From an uncultured Sphingomonadaceae bacterium (GTDB taxonomy: Bacteria > Pseudomonadota > Alphaproteobacteria > Sphingomonadales > Sphingomonadaceae): a DNA stretch of 64,000 bases. Below, piece by piece: positions 33,698-42,380 of the stretch. The DNA is taken from the NCBI GenBank assembly GCA_947495985.1, contig CANMBD010000002.1, positions 248,001-312,000 on the forward strand, written 5' to 3'. The notes under the pieces are model-generated. The model saw only the letters and a program-made list of their open reading frames with translations, had not been told where the DNA came from and ran no database searches. Positions within the stretch are counted from its first letter, which is position 1. Each line of letters begins with the position of its first letter. The position numbers were made by a program, and so were the translations under genes.

Positions 33698-34387
33698 ATG
33701 TTGGCAAAAGTCCGATCACTCCTGTTCATCCCGCTATTCTATGGCGGATCAACACCGATCATCATTTTATCGTTTATCGTTGCGCTATTTTCGGTGCCCG
33801 GCACACATTACATGGCTCAGCTATGGAGCCGCTATCATTATCTATGTGCCCGGATCATTCTCGGCATCCGGGTCGAGATAAAGGGCGAAATTCGCAACGA
33901 ACCCCTGCTTTACGTTTTTAAACATGAAAGCATGTTTGAAACGATTGATCTGCTACGCATTTTTGACAAGCCGGTGGTCATCGCCAAAAAAGAACTGCTC
34001 GTCATCCCGCTCTGGGGCTGGATCGCCAAAAAACACGGGCTGCTGGGCATCGACCGCAACGGCGGAGGCGCGGCGATGCGCCAAATTATCAAGCAAGCCA
34101 AAAAAGCGGTCGCCGAAGGTCGCCCGATTGTCATTTTTGCGGAAGGAAGCCGTGCCCACCATGGCGAGCGACCGGAATTGCAAACGGGCTTTGCCGGTAT
34201 CTACAAACTGATGGGGCTGCCTTTGGTACCGGTAGCGCTCGACAGCGGCATCATTTCACCGCGCGATACATTCGTGCAAAAAAGCGGTGTGATAACCTAT
34301 GCTGTGCAGGACGAGATTGAACCAGGGCTCGATCGCGATGATATTCGTGACCGGGTCCATGCCGCAATTAACGTGCTGAACGATTGA
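33698..34387 (+). CDS. 1-acyl-sn-glycerol-3-phosphate acyltransferase-type protein (PlsC family)
   Basis: 229 residues. An N-terminal hydrophobic stretch precedes the acyltransferase domain: VFKHESMFETIDL (block 1, an HX4E form as in many alphaproteobacteria rather than HX4D), GLLGIDRNGGGAAM (block 2), VIFAEGSRAHHGE (block 3) and GLPLVPVALDSG (block 4). It transfers a fatty acyl chain to lysophosphatidate at the inner membrane. Last gene of the ftsE-ftsX-ydcF unit. Confidence 0.9.
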   Translation: MLAKVRSLLFIPLFYGGSTPIIILSFIVALFSVPGTHYMAQLWSRYHYLCARIILGIRVEIKGEIRNEPLLYVFKHESMFETIDLLRIFDKPVVIAKKELLVIPLWGWIAKKHGLLGIDRNGGGAAMRQIIKQAKKAVAEGRPIVIFAEGSRAHHGERPELQTGFAGIYKLMGLPLVPVALDSGIISPRDTFVQKSGVITYAVQDEIEPGLDRDDIRDRVHAAINVLND

Positions 34388-34428
34388 CCGTCATATCGCG
34401 AGCGTGCCCGCTTCTGACCTGAAGCAAA

Positions 34429-35607
34429 TTACCCCTGACTGAGAAACTTCTTCATATTCCGTGCCGCTTGCCGGATGCGCTGCTCATTTTCGACTAACGC
34501 AAGACGAACATAGCCCTCGCCCTCGTCGCCAAAGCCCGTACCGGGAGCCACGGCAACACCCGCTTCGGCGATCAGCCGTTTGGCAAATTCCATCGAACCG
34601 AGTTCGCGAAACTGCTCCGGAACCGGCGCCCAGGCGAACATGCTGGCTTCTGGCGGCGGAATGTCCCAGCCGGCACGGCCAAAGCTTTCGACCATCACGT
34701 CGCGGCGCTTTTTATAAAGCGCACGGTTCTCGTCAATAATGTCTTGCGGGCCGTTGAGCGCTGCGGTGGCCGCAACCTGTATTGGTGTAAAGGCACCATA
34801 GTCGAGATAGGATTTGACCCGTGTCAGCGCACCGATCAGCTTTTGATTGCCAACCGCAAAGCCCATGCGCCAGCCGGGCATCGAATAGGTTTTGGACATG
34901 CTGGTAAATTCAACAACGCAATCCTTTGCGCCATCAATTTCCAGCATCGACGGCGTCGGTGTGTCGCCGTAGTAAATCTCGGCATAGGCAAGATCACTGA
35001 TAACCCAAAGCTTATGCTCACGCGCAAAATCGACAACCTTCTGATAAAAATCGAGATCGGCGACATAGGCGGTCGGGTTGGACGGATAGCCCATCACCAG
35101 CACTGATGGTTTCGGCACGCTGTAACTCATGGCATATTCGAGCCGGGTGAAGAAATCCGGACCGGGTGCTGCAGGAATAGAGCGGATCGCTGCGCCGGCA
35201 ATGATGAAACCGAAGGTGTGAATCGGATAAGAGGGGTTGGGCGCGAGCACCACATCACCCGGTGCCGTGATCGCCTGTGCCAGATTGGCGAGACCTTCCT
35301 TGGAACCAAGCGTCACGATCACTTCGCTTTCCGGATCCAGGTCCACATCAAAGCGGCGCTTGTAATAGTTGGACTGGGCCAGGCGCAGGCCCTTGATGCC
35401 TTTCGACGCGCTATAGCGGTGCGCGGTCGGATCGTTGGCCGTATCGCACAGCTTGTCGATTACATGCTGCGCCGGCGCACCATCAGGATTGCCCATGCCG
35501 AGGTCGATAATATCCTCACCGCGGGCGCGCGCTTCCGCCTTCATCGCGTTCACTTCAGCGAACACATAAGGCGGCAGACGTTTGATGCGGTAGAATTCTT
35601 CAGACAT
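34429..35607 (-). CDS. Class I/II aminotransferase, AlaC / LL-DAP aminotransferase type
   Basis: 392 residues, fold type I PLP enzyme. Visible: RLPPYVFAEVNAMK at the N-terminus, DIIDLGMGNPD, PNPSYPIHTFGF, SDLAYAEIYY and the PLP lysine in SMSKTYSMPGWRMGF (about residue 236), with a C-terminal YVRLALVENEQRIRQA. Sequence style matches AlaC (glutamate-pyruvate aminotransferase); LL-diaminopimelate aminotransferases are close relatives. Monocistronic, with an upstream gap of 100 bases. Confidence 0.87.
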   Translation of the reverse strand: MSEEFYRIKRLPPYVFAEVNAMKAEARARGEDIIDLGMGNPDGAPAQHVIDKLCDTANDPTAHRYSASKGIKGLRLAQSNYYKRRFDVDLDPESEVIVTLGSKEGLANLAQAITAPGDVVLAPNPSYPIHTFGFIIAGAAIRSIPAAPGPDFFTRLEYAMSYSVPKPSVLVMGYPSNPTAYVADLDFYQKVVDFAREHKLWVISDLAYAEIYYGDTPTPSMLEIDGAKDCVVEFTSMSKTYSMPGWRMGFAVGNQKLIGALTRVKSYLDYGAFTPIQVAATAALNGPQDIIDENRALYKKRRDVMVESFGRAGWDIPPPEASMFAWAPVPEQFRELGSMEFAKRLIAEAGVAVAPGTGFGDEGEGYVRLALVENEQRIRQAARNMKKFLSQG

Positions 35608-35707
35608 GGTTTCTCTAATTCCGGTGTTTCATTTTACGCAGCCGCTGCTTTGCGCAACTTTGATAGGAATGTCGAGGGGGTCAGGACAAATTGTTGTTGA
35701 GCCGCAC

Positions 35708-37345
35708 CTAGACCGCCAAACTCCGCTGCCCCCGCATAACGGAGCGGCTTTCGCTGCCCTTCATCATGGTAGACTTGGCCCGGATCGTATCAAGGAAATG
35801 CCAGGTAGAAGTCGCTTTTTCCGGCGTCAGCGAAACGGTCATATATCCGCGATTGGATGTATCACACCATTGCAGTTGATCATTGGTTTCCCGAACCGCA
35901 CGTGCTGCTGTCACCGGGTCTGCCCCGGAAAGATAGGACTCCAGTCCTGGTGAGGTCACGCTATGGCCGCCAAATTCAACACCGGCTGCACCGCCGCTGG
36001 TTTCCAGATTAAACGCCCAGCCATTGTGACTGTCACCCGACAATACGATCAGATCAGCATCAGCCTCCTGCGCACCCATCAGTGCCCGTTCCCGCGCTTT
36101 AGGATAACCATCCCAACTGTCGAGATTGATCGGCAGGCCAACTTTGGACGCCAGTGCGCCAACCGCCACCCGCGCTTTCGCGAAAGCCGGCGCATCATCG
36201 GCAAGCCAGTTGACGGCCTCCTGCGGCATGCGCAATTCGCCCATCACACATTGTTGACCCCAAACCTGCCACTTGGTGCCGGATGTCCGCGATTTGCGCA
36301 TTGCTTCGGCGAGCCACGCCTCTTGCACGGCGCCCAGCATCTGCCGTTCGGAATCTTGCCAGGCGGTGTCGCGAAATGTCTCAAGAGCCGTCTGGATATT
36401 CTCTTGCCCCTGCAAAGCAGCTGCCAAATCTGCTGGTTCACTACGCCCGCCAATCCGGCTTTCTGTCATGAACAAGGTCGCAAGATCGCCAATCTGGTAC
36501 TCGCTCCAGAGAGGTCCGCCCTCATCACGGTCACGCACCGGCATCCATTCTCGATAAACCTGTTCAGCGATACGCTTGCGCACTTCCCAGTCGCCTTCCG
36601 TCTTGGGCTGGTGGTTTTGCGCGCCGCTCATATGGGCATCATTGGTGAATTCATGATCGTCCCACATGGCGACCATCGGATAAAGCTGATGGATACGCTG
36701 CAAATCGGGGTCGCTGCGATAGGCGGCGTAGCGCAGGCGGTAATCCGCCAACTGAACAATCTCATGCCCCGGATCAATCGCCCGACCTTCTAGCATTTGC
36801 TTTTCGGAGGGATAAGTGCCGACCGGATACTCATAAAGATAATCACCGCTATGCATCACCATATCGAGATCGCTGCGCTGAGCGGCATGGGCATAAGCGT
36901 TGAAATAGCCGAATGGCAGATTGGAGCAGCCAAATACGCCTAGGTTGAATTTCTGGGTCGGTCCCTGTGGCAACGTCCGGGTGCGACCGACCATCGATTT
37001 GGACCCATCAGGCGCAACAAAGCGATAGAAATACCATTGACCCGGCACCAGATCCGAAACGACATATTTTGCAATATGATCCCGGCTCGCGGACGCTGTC
37101 ACCTCGCCAACCATTTTCGCACCGGAGAAATTAACATTTTGCGCCATTTCAACGGTCAGCTTGCTGTCACCTCCGCCGACAAAACGGGTCCACAGCAATA
37201 CCGAATTTTGCGACGGCTCGCCACTTGCCACACCATGAGTAAATCCACGCGCCTTGGCCATAGCAGCATATGCAGGTGCAGACATTGCACCGAGGCCAAA
37301 TGTACCCAGAGCCATTAATTGGCGACGATCAATTTTTATGGTCAT
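35708..37345 (-). CDS. phoD: PhoD-type alkaline phosphatase, Tat-exported
   Basis: 545 residues. A twin-arginine signal (KIDRRQLMALGTFGLGAMSAPAYA) exports the folded metalloenzyme. An N-terminal PhoD_N domain (GVASGEPSQNSVLLWTRF) is followed by the metallophosphatase core: FGCSNLPFGYFNAY, HSGDYLYEYP, WDDHEFTND and VLSGDSHNGWAF supply metal ligands. It frees phosphate from esters in the periplasm. Its start lies 3 bases after the DUF3667 gene stop. No obvious Pho box was found in the short gap; the promoter must lie upstream of DUF3667. Confidence 0.9.
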   Translation of the reverse strand: MTIKIDRRQLMALGTFGLGAMSAPAYAAMAKARGFTHGVASGEPSQNSVLLWTRFVGGGDSKLTVEMAQNVNFSGAKMVGEVTASASRDHIAKYVVSDLVPGQWYFYRFVAPDGSKSMVGRTRTLPQGPTQKFNLGVFGCSNLPFGYFNAYAHAAQRSDLDMVMHSGDYLYEYPVGTYPSEKQMLEGRAIDPGHEIVQLADYRLRYAAYRSDPDLQRIHQLYPMVAMWDDHEFTNDAHMSGAQNHQPKTEGDWEVRKRIAEQVYREWMPVRDRDEGGPLWSEYQIGDLATLFMTESRIGGRSEPADLAAALQGQENIQTALETFRDTAWQDSERQMLGAVQEAWLAEAMRKSRTSGTKWQVWGQQCVMGELRMPQEAVNWLADDAPAFAKARVAVGALASKVGLPINLDSWDGYPKARERALMGAQEADADLIVLSGDSHNGWAFNLETSGGAAGVEFGGHSVTSPGLESYLSGADPVTAARAVRETNDQLQWCDTSNRGYMTVSLTPEKATSTWHFLDTIRAKSTMMKGSESRSVMRGQRSLAV

Positions 37346-37348
37346 AAC

Positions 37349-38524
37349 TTATCCCAGAATCCCAACTGCAAACAGAATGGCGAAAAACAATGTCATGCTG
37401 ATGACAGTGAAGACAAGCAAGGCAGAAAGTCTAAGCAGCGCTTCGATCCTGGAGAGCTCATAGGCATGCCGCAGCTGTCGGTACATGTGAAATGGCGGAT
37501 AGAACATAAGCAAAATAACCCATATTTCTTGCGACACACCGAGTGCCGCCAGCGCTGCACAAGTTATAAACAGCAACGACATGAAGCTGATCGAATAGGT
37601 CGTAAAAACGGCGTGATCATAAAAATGATAACCACGACGGCCGATGAGAGTCAGCCAAACGAATGGCAGCGAGATCGGGATCAACAACCATGCAAATTTA
37701 TAGCCATTGGCCTTGAGCTTGTAGAGCAACAGGTCCGGATTTTCGTTCACTTTCCTGAACCCGTCCATGATCGTCTTGTCGAGTTCCTTTGATCCCGTGG
37801 TCACGCTGCTATCGTCGTTCAGCACGTTACCCTCTTGAATATCTTCCAGCCCGGTTTGCAATTGGTCGAGATCTTCCTCAGTGAAATTGCCCAGCTTAAC
37901 ATCACCGTCGCCCAACTTGACCTCAGGATAGGGCGTTTTTTCGCCGGTCATCGTCGCCAAGAGATTTCGGCCTTTCTTCAGATCTAGGATTTCCTGACGC
38001 AATTTCGTCTGATCTACGGTGTCGCCCGCCTCCAGCTGGGTCTCCTTCTCTGCAATCTGTCTTTCTATATCAGCAGTTTGCATCACAACGCCCATGTTGA
38101 CGTCTTCGTCGGTCTCGACCGCACTACCTCCCGAAAAAGGACCGCCAAGGAAGGAAAAGACCGCGAACATCATGAACACGGAAAACAAAAACAACGCCAT
38201 GGGAGAGATAAACCGAGCACGCTGACCGTGAATATAACGCCGAGTCAAGTCTCCCGGTTTCCAGACCAAGAGCGGCAGGGTTCGCCAGAATTTCCCTTCG
38301 AAATGTAGGACCCCATGCAAGATATCATGCCAAAACGCACCGATCGAACGGTGAATATGCAGCGGCTGTCCGCAATTGTTGCAATAATTGCCAGTAACCG
38401 GCGCTTCGCAATTCAGGCACTTGCCGGAATTACCTCCAGTCGCATCGCTACTCTCGCTCTCAACCGCTTTCGCAATCAAGGCGCCTTCAATAGCTGTTCC
38501 GGCTGCTTCAAATTCCCCTGACAT
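37349..38524 (-). CDS. DUF3667 zinc-ribbon membrane protein
   Basis: About 391 residues. An N-terminal zinc ribbon (CLNCEAPVTGNYCNNCGQ) leads into the DUF3667 segment HRSIGAFWHDILHGVLHFEGK and RRYIHGQRARFISPMALFLFS, then a long charged, partly coiled-coil soluble insert (about 155-255) and four C-terminal membrane helices. Function unknown. ATG 38524 (MSGEFEAAG) is preferred to the TTG at 38551. It directly precedes phoD. Confidence 0.8.
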   Translation of the reverse strand: MSGEFEAAGTAIEGALIAKAVESESSDATGGNSGKCLNCEAPVTGNYCNNCGQPLHIHRSIGAFWHDILHGVLHFEGKFWRTLPLLVWKPGDLTRRYIHGQRARFISPMALFLFSVFMMFAVFSFLGGPFSGGSAVETDEDVNMGVVMQTADIERQIAEKETQLEAGDTVDQTKLRQEILDLKKGRNLLATMTGEKTPYPEVKLGDGDVKLGNFTEEDLDQLQTGLEDIQEGNVLNDDSSVTTGSKELDKTIMDGFRKVNENPDLLLYKLKANGYKFAWLLIPISLPFVWLTLIGRRGYHFYDHAVFTTYSISFMSLLFITCAALAALGVSQEIWVILLMFYPPFHMYRQLRHAYELSRIEALLRLSALLVFTVISMTLFFAILFAVGILG

Positions 38525-38634
38525 ACACCAAGTTTTCGCCAATTTGATCAATAAGGCAAGCAGCTTTTCAGCAACAGCCGATCGACCAAATCACTTTCCA
38601 GCAATTCCGCAACGATGAAGCTGCGGCCACAGCC

Positions 38635-39276
38635 CTATCGCGCCAAAATTCCGGCCATGATCAGGTCGACTGTCTGCTCGCGATAGGCATCGCGCATCTT
38701 CTCGTGGAAATCATCGCGGCCATAGCAATATTTCCATACCAGCTTGCCGGTGAAAAACCGGTCTGCGGCGCCTGTCACGGCGGAGTAAAATAGCTGCGGG
38801 TCGAGATCACGGAAAACGCCGGTCTTGATGCCGTCACCGACAAAAATACTATAGGCCTCGGACAAGGGTTTGAGATATTTTTCGGCAATATCCCGCGCGC
38901 CTTCGGGCGGAAGATCGCGAATCAGGCGCATGGTCAGGCGGTGGATATAGGGATATTGATAATAGGTATCGATGACCGCGCCGATATGGTGGCGCAGCTT
39001 GTCCTCTGGCGGCATATCTTTCGCGATCAAAAGCCCGACATCCTCGACAATCTTGGTCATGTCACGTTCGAGAATCGCTTCGAGCAAGCCATCCTTGTTG
39101 CCGAAATAATATTTGACCAGCGCGCTATTCAGACCGGAACGCACGGAAAGTTCGCTAAAGGAAATATCGATGGTATCGCCTTCGCGCATGATCTGGCTGG
39201 CTGTTTCGATCAGCTTGCCGCGCGCACTGGCGCCGTCGATTTCCCCGTTTTTGTCGGCCTGTTTGTCGCCGCTCAT
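38635..39276 (-). CDS. TetR family regulator of the acyl-CoA catabolic genes
   Basis: About 213 residues. Helix-turn-helix around residues 30-60 (DISFSELSVRSGLNSALVKY, YFGNKDGLLEAIL). The long C-domain with PYIHRLTMRLIRDLP is typical of regulators of acyl-CoA or hydrophobic-compound catabolism (TetR_C type). ATG 39276 is chosen because AGGGGA lies 7 bases upstream; GTG 39291 and ATG 39282 are also open. It lies beside the crotonase-SDR-thiolase genes and may be the regulator of the recurring 18-bp sites described separately. Confidence 0.85.
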   Translation of the reverse strand: MSGDKQADKNGEIDGASARGKLIETASQIMREGDTIDISFSELSVRSGLNSALVKYYFGNKDGLLEAILERDMTKIVEDVGLLIAKDMPPEDKLRHHIGAVIDTYYQYPYIHRLTMRLIRDLPPEGARDIAEKYLKPLSEAYSIFVGDGIKTGVFRDLDPQLFYSAVTGAADRFFTGKLVWKYCYGRDDFHEKMRDAYREQTVDLIMAGILAR

Positions 39277-39315
39277 CTTCATTCCCCTCACTCGGCAGGC
39301 CCCTACTCACAGGCC

Positions 39316-39329
39316 GTTACTTAAGTGAC
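39316..39329. promoter_or_regulatory. Near-palindrome GTTACTTAAGTGAC, candidate TetR autoregulatory site
   Basis: 12 of 14 positions are symmetric. It lies 40-53 bases upstream of the TetR start, at the very end of the upstream crotonase gene. It differs from the 18-bp sites found before the catabolic operons. Confidence 0.45.
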
Positions 39330-40198
39330 TACTTATAAACAGGTTCTTCCCACCAAGGGAAGGTGTCTGGCATATCTGTCGACACTTTGTCAGGATAGAC
39401 CGGATCGCGCTTTTCAAGGAAACTTGCAATGCCCTCTGCCGCGTCACCGGATTTTGCGCGATTATAGATGATCCGACTGTCGATCTTGTGCGCTTCCATC
39501 GGATGATCCGCGCAAGGTATTTGCCACAGCATCTGCCGGGTGAGGGCAATCGAAACCGGGGCCGTATTGTCGACAATTTCCCGTGCCAAGGCATAGGCTG
39601 CCGGTAGCAATTCATCGGGCTTGTGGATCGAGCGGATCAGTCCGCCGTCGAGCGCTTCCTGCGCATTGAATACGCGCCCGGTCATGCACCATTCGATCGC
39701 CTGCGGCCGCCCGACAATATGCGGCAGAAACCAGCTTGCCGCACCATCGGGCGCAATGCCGCGCCGGGCGAAGACAAATCCAAAACGAGCCGTCTCGCTG
39801 GCCAGACGAAAATCCATCGGCAGCTGCAAGGTGGCGCCAACCCCAACCGCTGCGCCATTAACCGCCGCAATCACGGGTTTCAGGCATTGATAGATACGCA
39901 GGGTCAGCTTGCCGCCGCCATCGCGGACCCGCGGATCGGAATAATCCTCCACCGGATCACTGCTGGCAAATGGCTTGCCGCCGCCTTCCGGTGTCAGGTC
40001 AGCACCTGCGCAAAAGGCGCGGTCCCCGGAGCCCGTCACGACCACGGCGCGCACATCATCATCGGCATCAATCTGATCAAACGCGTCGCACATTTCCTTC
40101 AACATCGTATTTGTGAAAGCGTTCATTTTTTCCGGGCGGTTGATCGTAATCGTCGCGATATTGTCGGCGACATCATATTTGATCTGGGTGTAGGTCAT
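39329..40198 (-). CDS. Crotonase-family protein, atypical active site
   Basis: 289 residues. The crotonase CoA-binding segment FCAGADLTPEGGG and oxyanion-hole glycine region NGAAVGVGATLQLPMDFRLA are clear, followed by ARFGFVFARRGIAPDGAASWFLP. The two catalytic glutamates of enoyl-CoA hydratase are replaced (by L and A in my alignment), while an aspartate follows GIAP. So it is likely an isomerase-like or other crotonase, not a standard hydratase. It lies downstream of the SDR gene, separated by a hairpin. Confidence 0.8.
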   Translation of the reverse strand: MTYTQIKYDVADNIATITINRPEKMNAFTNTMLKEMCDAFDQIDADDDVRAVVVTGSGDRAFCAGADLTPEGGGKPFASSDPVEDYSDPRVRDGGGKLTLRIYQCLKPVIAAVNGAAVGVGATLQLPMDFRLASETARFGFVFARRGIAPDGAASWFLPHIVGRPQAIEWCMTGRVFNAQEALDGGLIRSIHKPDELLPAAYALAREIVDNTAPVSIALTRQMLWQIPCADHPMEAHKIDSRIIYNRAKSGDAAEGIASFLEKRDPVYPDKVSTDMPDTFPWWEEPVYK

Positions 40199-40219
40199 GG
40201 GGAGGATCCTGCTTTATCA

Positions 40220-40247
40220 AACCCCTCCCACCAGAGCGGGAGGGGCT
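40220..40247 (-). terminator. Hairpin between SDR and crotonase genes
   Basis: CCCCTCCC (40222-40229) and GGGAGGGG (40238-40245) form an 8-bp GC-rich stem with an 8-base loop, extended by A-T pairs. The following T-run on the minus strand is weak (TTTGATAAAG), so it may attenuate rather than fully stop transcription. Confidence 0.55.
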
Positions 40248-40253
40248 TTGAGA

Positions 40254-41039
40254 TTATCGTGGTGCCATACGGATCGCGCCATCAAGCCGCACGTCTTCAC
40301 CGTTGAAATAACCGGTTTCGATCATGCACATGGCGAGCTTTGCATATTCGTCCGGCTGACCGAGACGCTTCGGGAAAGGCACGGAAGCTGACAGAGCATC
40401 GCGCACCTTATCCGGTGCGCCAGCGAGCAGCGGCGTGTCAAAAATACCCGGCAGGATCGTGTTCACACGAATGCCTTCGGCCATCAGATCCCGCGCGATC
40501 GGCAAGGTCATACCAACCACACCGCCTTTGGAAGCGGAATAGGCGGCCTGGCCCATTTGGCCATCTTCGGCGGCCACAGAAGCGGTGTTGACCATCGCGC
40601 CGCGTTCACCATTGTCGTCAAGCGGGTCAAGCGTCAGCATGCCAGCCGCCGATTTGGCGATGCAGCGGAATGTGCCGACCAGATTGACCTGAATGACAAA
40701 GTTAAACGCATCCAGCGGGAAATGGCTGATCGAGCCATCTTCACGGCTGCGTTTCGCGGTCTTGATCGCGTTGCCGATACCGGCACAGTTAACAAGGATA
40801 CGCTCCTGACCAATGGCCGCGCGTGCTTTTTCAAAGCCGGCATCAACGCTGTCGTCTTCGGTCACATTGACCTTGCAGAAAACACCGCCCAGTTCAGCGG
40901 CCAGCGCCTCGCCTTTTTCTTCGTTCAGGTCGAACAAGGCAACTTTGACGCCCTTTTCCGCCAAGCGCCGCGCTGTCGCTGCGCCGAGACCAGAGGCACC
41001 GCCCGTTACGACGGCCGACATTGTGTTGTTGAGTTCCAT
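40254..41039 (-). CDS. SDR, 3-hydroxyacyl-CoA dehydrogenase type
   Basis: 261 residues. Cofactor motif TGGASGLGAATARRLAEKG, an aspartate in LFDLNEEKG that favours NAD, NCAGIGNAIKTAKR, catalytic serine in NTASVAAEDGQMGQ and YSASKGG, and a C-terminal GEDVRLDGAIRMAPR. The pattern is that of HSD10/type 2 3-hydroxyacyl-CoA dehydrogenases, which oxidise 3-hydroxyacyl-CoA and some steroid alcohols. It follows the thiolase gene by 22 bases on the same strand. Confidence 0.87.
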   Translation of the reverse strand: MELNNTMSAVVTGGASGLGAATARRLAEKGVKVALFDLNEEKGEALAAELGGVFCKVNVTEDDSVDAGFEKARAAIGQERILVNCAGIGNAIKTAKRSREDGSISHFPLDAFNFVIQVNLVGTFRCIAKSAAGMLTLDPLDDNGERGAMVNTASVAAEDGQMGQAAYSASKGGVVGMTLPIARDLMAEGIRVNTILPGIFDTPLLAGAPDKVRDALSASVPFPKRLGQPDEYAKLAMCMIETGYFNGEDVRLDGAIRMAPR

Positions 41040-41061
41040 GAGTTTTCTTTCTGTTCTAAAC

Positions 41062-42234
41062 TTAATTCAAACGTTCAATAATCGTGACATTGGCCTGACC
41101 GCCGCCTTCGCACATGGTCTGCAGACCATATTTGGAACCGCGGTTTTCCATCGCGTTAAGCAGGGTCGCCATCAGCTTCGTGCCAGATGCGCCAAGCGGG
41201 TGGCCCAAGGCGATCGCACCGCCATGGACGTTGATCTTGCTGCGGTCCGCACCGGTATGTTTCAGCCATGCGAGCGGCACGGGCGCGAATGCTTCGTTGA
41301 CCTCATAGAGATCAATATCGCGAATATTCATCCCAGCTCGCTGCAAAGCGCGGTCGGTCGCGAACAGCGGCTCCTCGAGCATGATCACCGGATCACCAGC
41401 CGTCACCGTCAGATTGACGATTTTTGCACGCGGCGTCAGGCCATGGTCTTTCAGAGCCTGTTCGGAACAGACGAGAACTGCGCTGGAACCATCACAAATC
41501 TGACTGGCATTGGCCGCGGTAATCGCGCCGCCTTCTTGCAGGACTTTCACGCCGCCGATGCTTTCCATGCTGGCGTCAAAACGAATGCCTTCATCCACCT
41601 TGTGCATTTCTTCGCCTTCAGGTGTTTCCACTTTCACGGCGACGATTTCATTTTCAAACGCACCGGATTCGGTCGCGGCAATCGCCTTCTGATGGCTTTC
41701 CAACGCAAAAGCGTCGAGGTCGTCGCGGTTAAAGCCATGCTTTTTCACCAGCATTTCCGCGCCCATGAACTGGCTGAACTGCACGCCGGGATAGGCTTCC
41801 TCAAGCCGCTCACTCTTGTTGGTGCCCAGACCTGCGTCCTTGAACAGTTTGAAGGTCGAACCCATTGGCACGCGCGTCATGCTTTCAATTCCATGCGCCA
41901 ATACCATGTCCTGCGTGCCCGACATAATGCCCTGTGCGGCGAACTGGATCGACTGCTGCGATGACCCGCACTGACGGTCAATCGAAACGGAAGGAATACT
42001 GTCAGGCAGCTTCGACGCCAAGACACTGTTGCGACCGACATCGCCAGACTGTTCACCGCCCTGCATAACGCAGCCGGTGATCACGTCCTCGATAGCCGCT
42101 GCATCAAAATCATTGCGGTCGGCAATCGCGTCCAGCGTCGCTGCGCCGAGATCAACCGGGTGAACGCCCGCCAGTCGCCCGCCGCGGCGACCACCGGCGG
42201 TCCGTACTGCATCTACAATATAGGCTTCTGCCAT
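41062..42234 (-). CDS. Acetyl-CoA C-acyltransferase (thiolase)
   Basis: About 390 residues. Catalytic residues: nucleophilic cysteine in IDRQCGSSQQSIQFAAQ (about residue 88), histidine in VNVHGGAIALGHPLGASGT (written here as INVHGGAIALGHPLG), and cysteine in CEGGGQANVTII near the C-terminus, with NEAFAPVPLAW. It cleaves 3-ketoacyl-CoA. ATG 42234 is chosen for AAGGAG 8 bases upstream; the open frame to 42267 lacks one. An 18-bp operator-like sequence lies 36 bases upstream. Confidence 0.92.
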   Translation of the reverse strand: MAEAYIVDAVRTAGGRRGGRLAGVHPVDLGAATLDAIADRNDFDAAAIEDVITGCVMQGGEQSGDVGRNSVLASKLPDSIPSVSIDRQCGSSQQSIQFAAQGIMSGTQDMVLAHGIESMTRVPMGSTFKLFKDAGLGTNKSERLEEAYPGVQFSQFMGAEMLVKKHGFNRDDLDAFALESHQKAIAATESGAFENEIVAVKVETPEGEEMHKVDEGIRFDASMESIGGVKVLQEGGAITAANASQICDGSSAVLVCSEQALKDHGLTPRAKIVNLTVTAGDPVIMLEEPLFATDRALQRAGMNIRDIDLYEVNEAFAPVPLAWLKHTGADRSKINVHGGAIALGHPLGASGTKLMATLLNAMENRGSKYGLQTMCEGGGQANVTIIERLN

Positions 42235-42269
42235 CTTCCTGCTCCTTAAAACTGTTTGAGAATCCAAAA

Positions 42270-42287
42270 TTTAACTGAACGATTAAA
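42270..42287. promoter_or_regulatory. TTTAACTGAACGATTAAA, recurring operator-like site (thiolase operon)
   Basis: An 18-bp sequence with TTTAA/TTAAA ends located 36-53 bases upstream of the thiolase start. It matches 15 of 18 positions with each of the sites at 46792 and 55028. Confidence 0.6.
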
Positions 42288-42310
42288 CCTGCACCGCCCT
42301 AGCGTCAAAT

Positions 42311-42350
42311 GAAAAAGCCGATCATCACAATAGTGATAACCGGCTTTGTT
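42311..42350 (-). terminator. Rho-independent terminator after the aldehyde dehydrogenase gene
   Basis: AAAGCCG (42314-42320) pairs with CGGCTTT (42341-42347), extended by an inner ATCAC/GTGAT-type pairing; on the minus strand the stem ends in TTTTT. It sits 30 bases past the ALDH stop and insulates it from the thiolase promoter. Confidence 0.8.
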
Positions 42351-42380
42351 CGATCATAACCCGCCTTTTAGGCAGGGGCC

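Noticed and set aside
40813..41964. Long open frame (383 codons) on the plus strand opposite the thiolase
   Set aside because: It is the complement of a well-conserved thiolase gene; its translation is rich in H, R and F without domain pattern, as expected for an antisense frame of a GC-rich gene.
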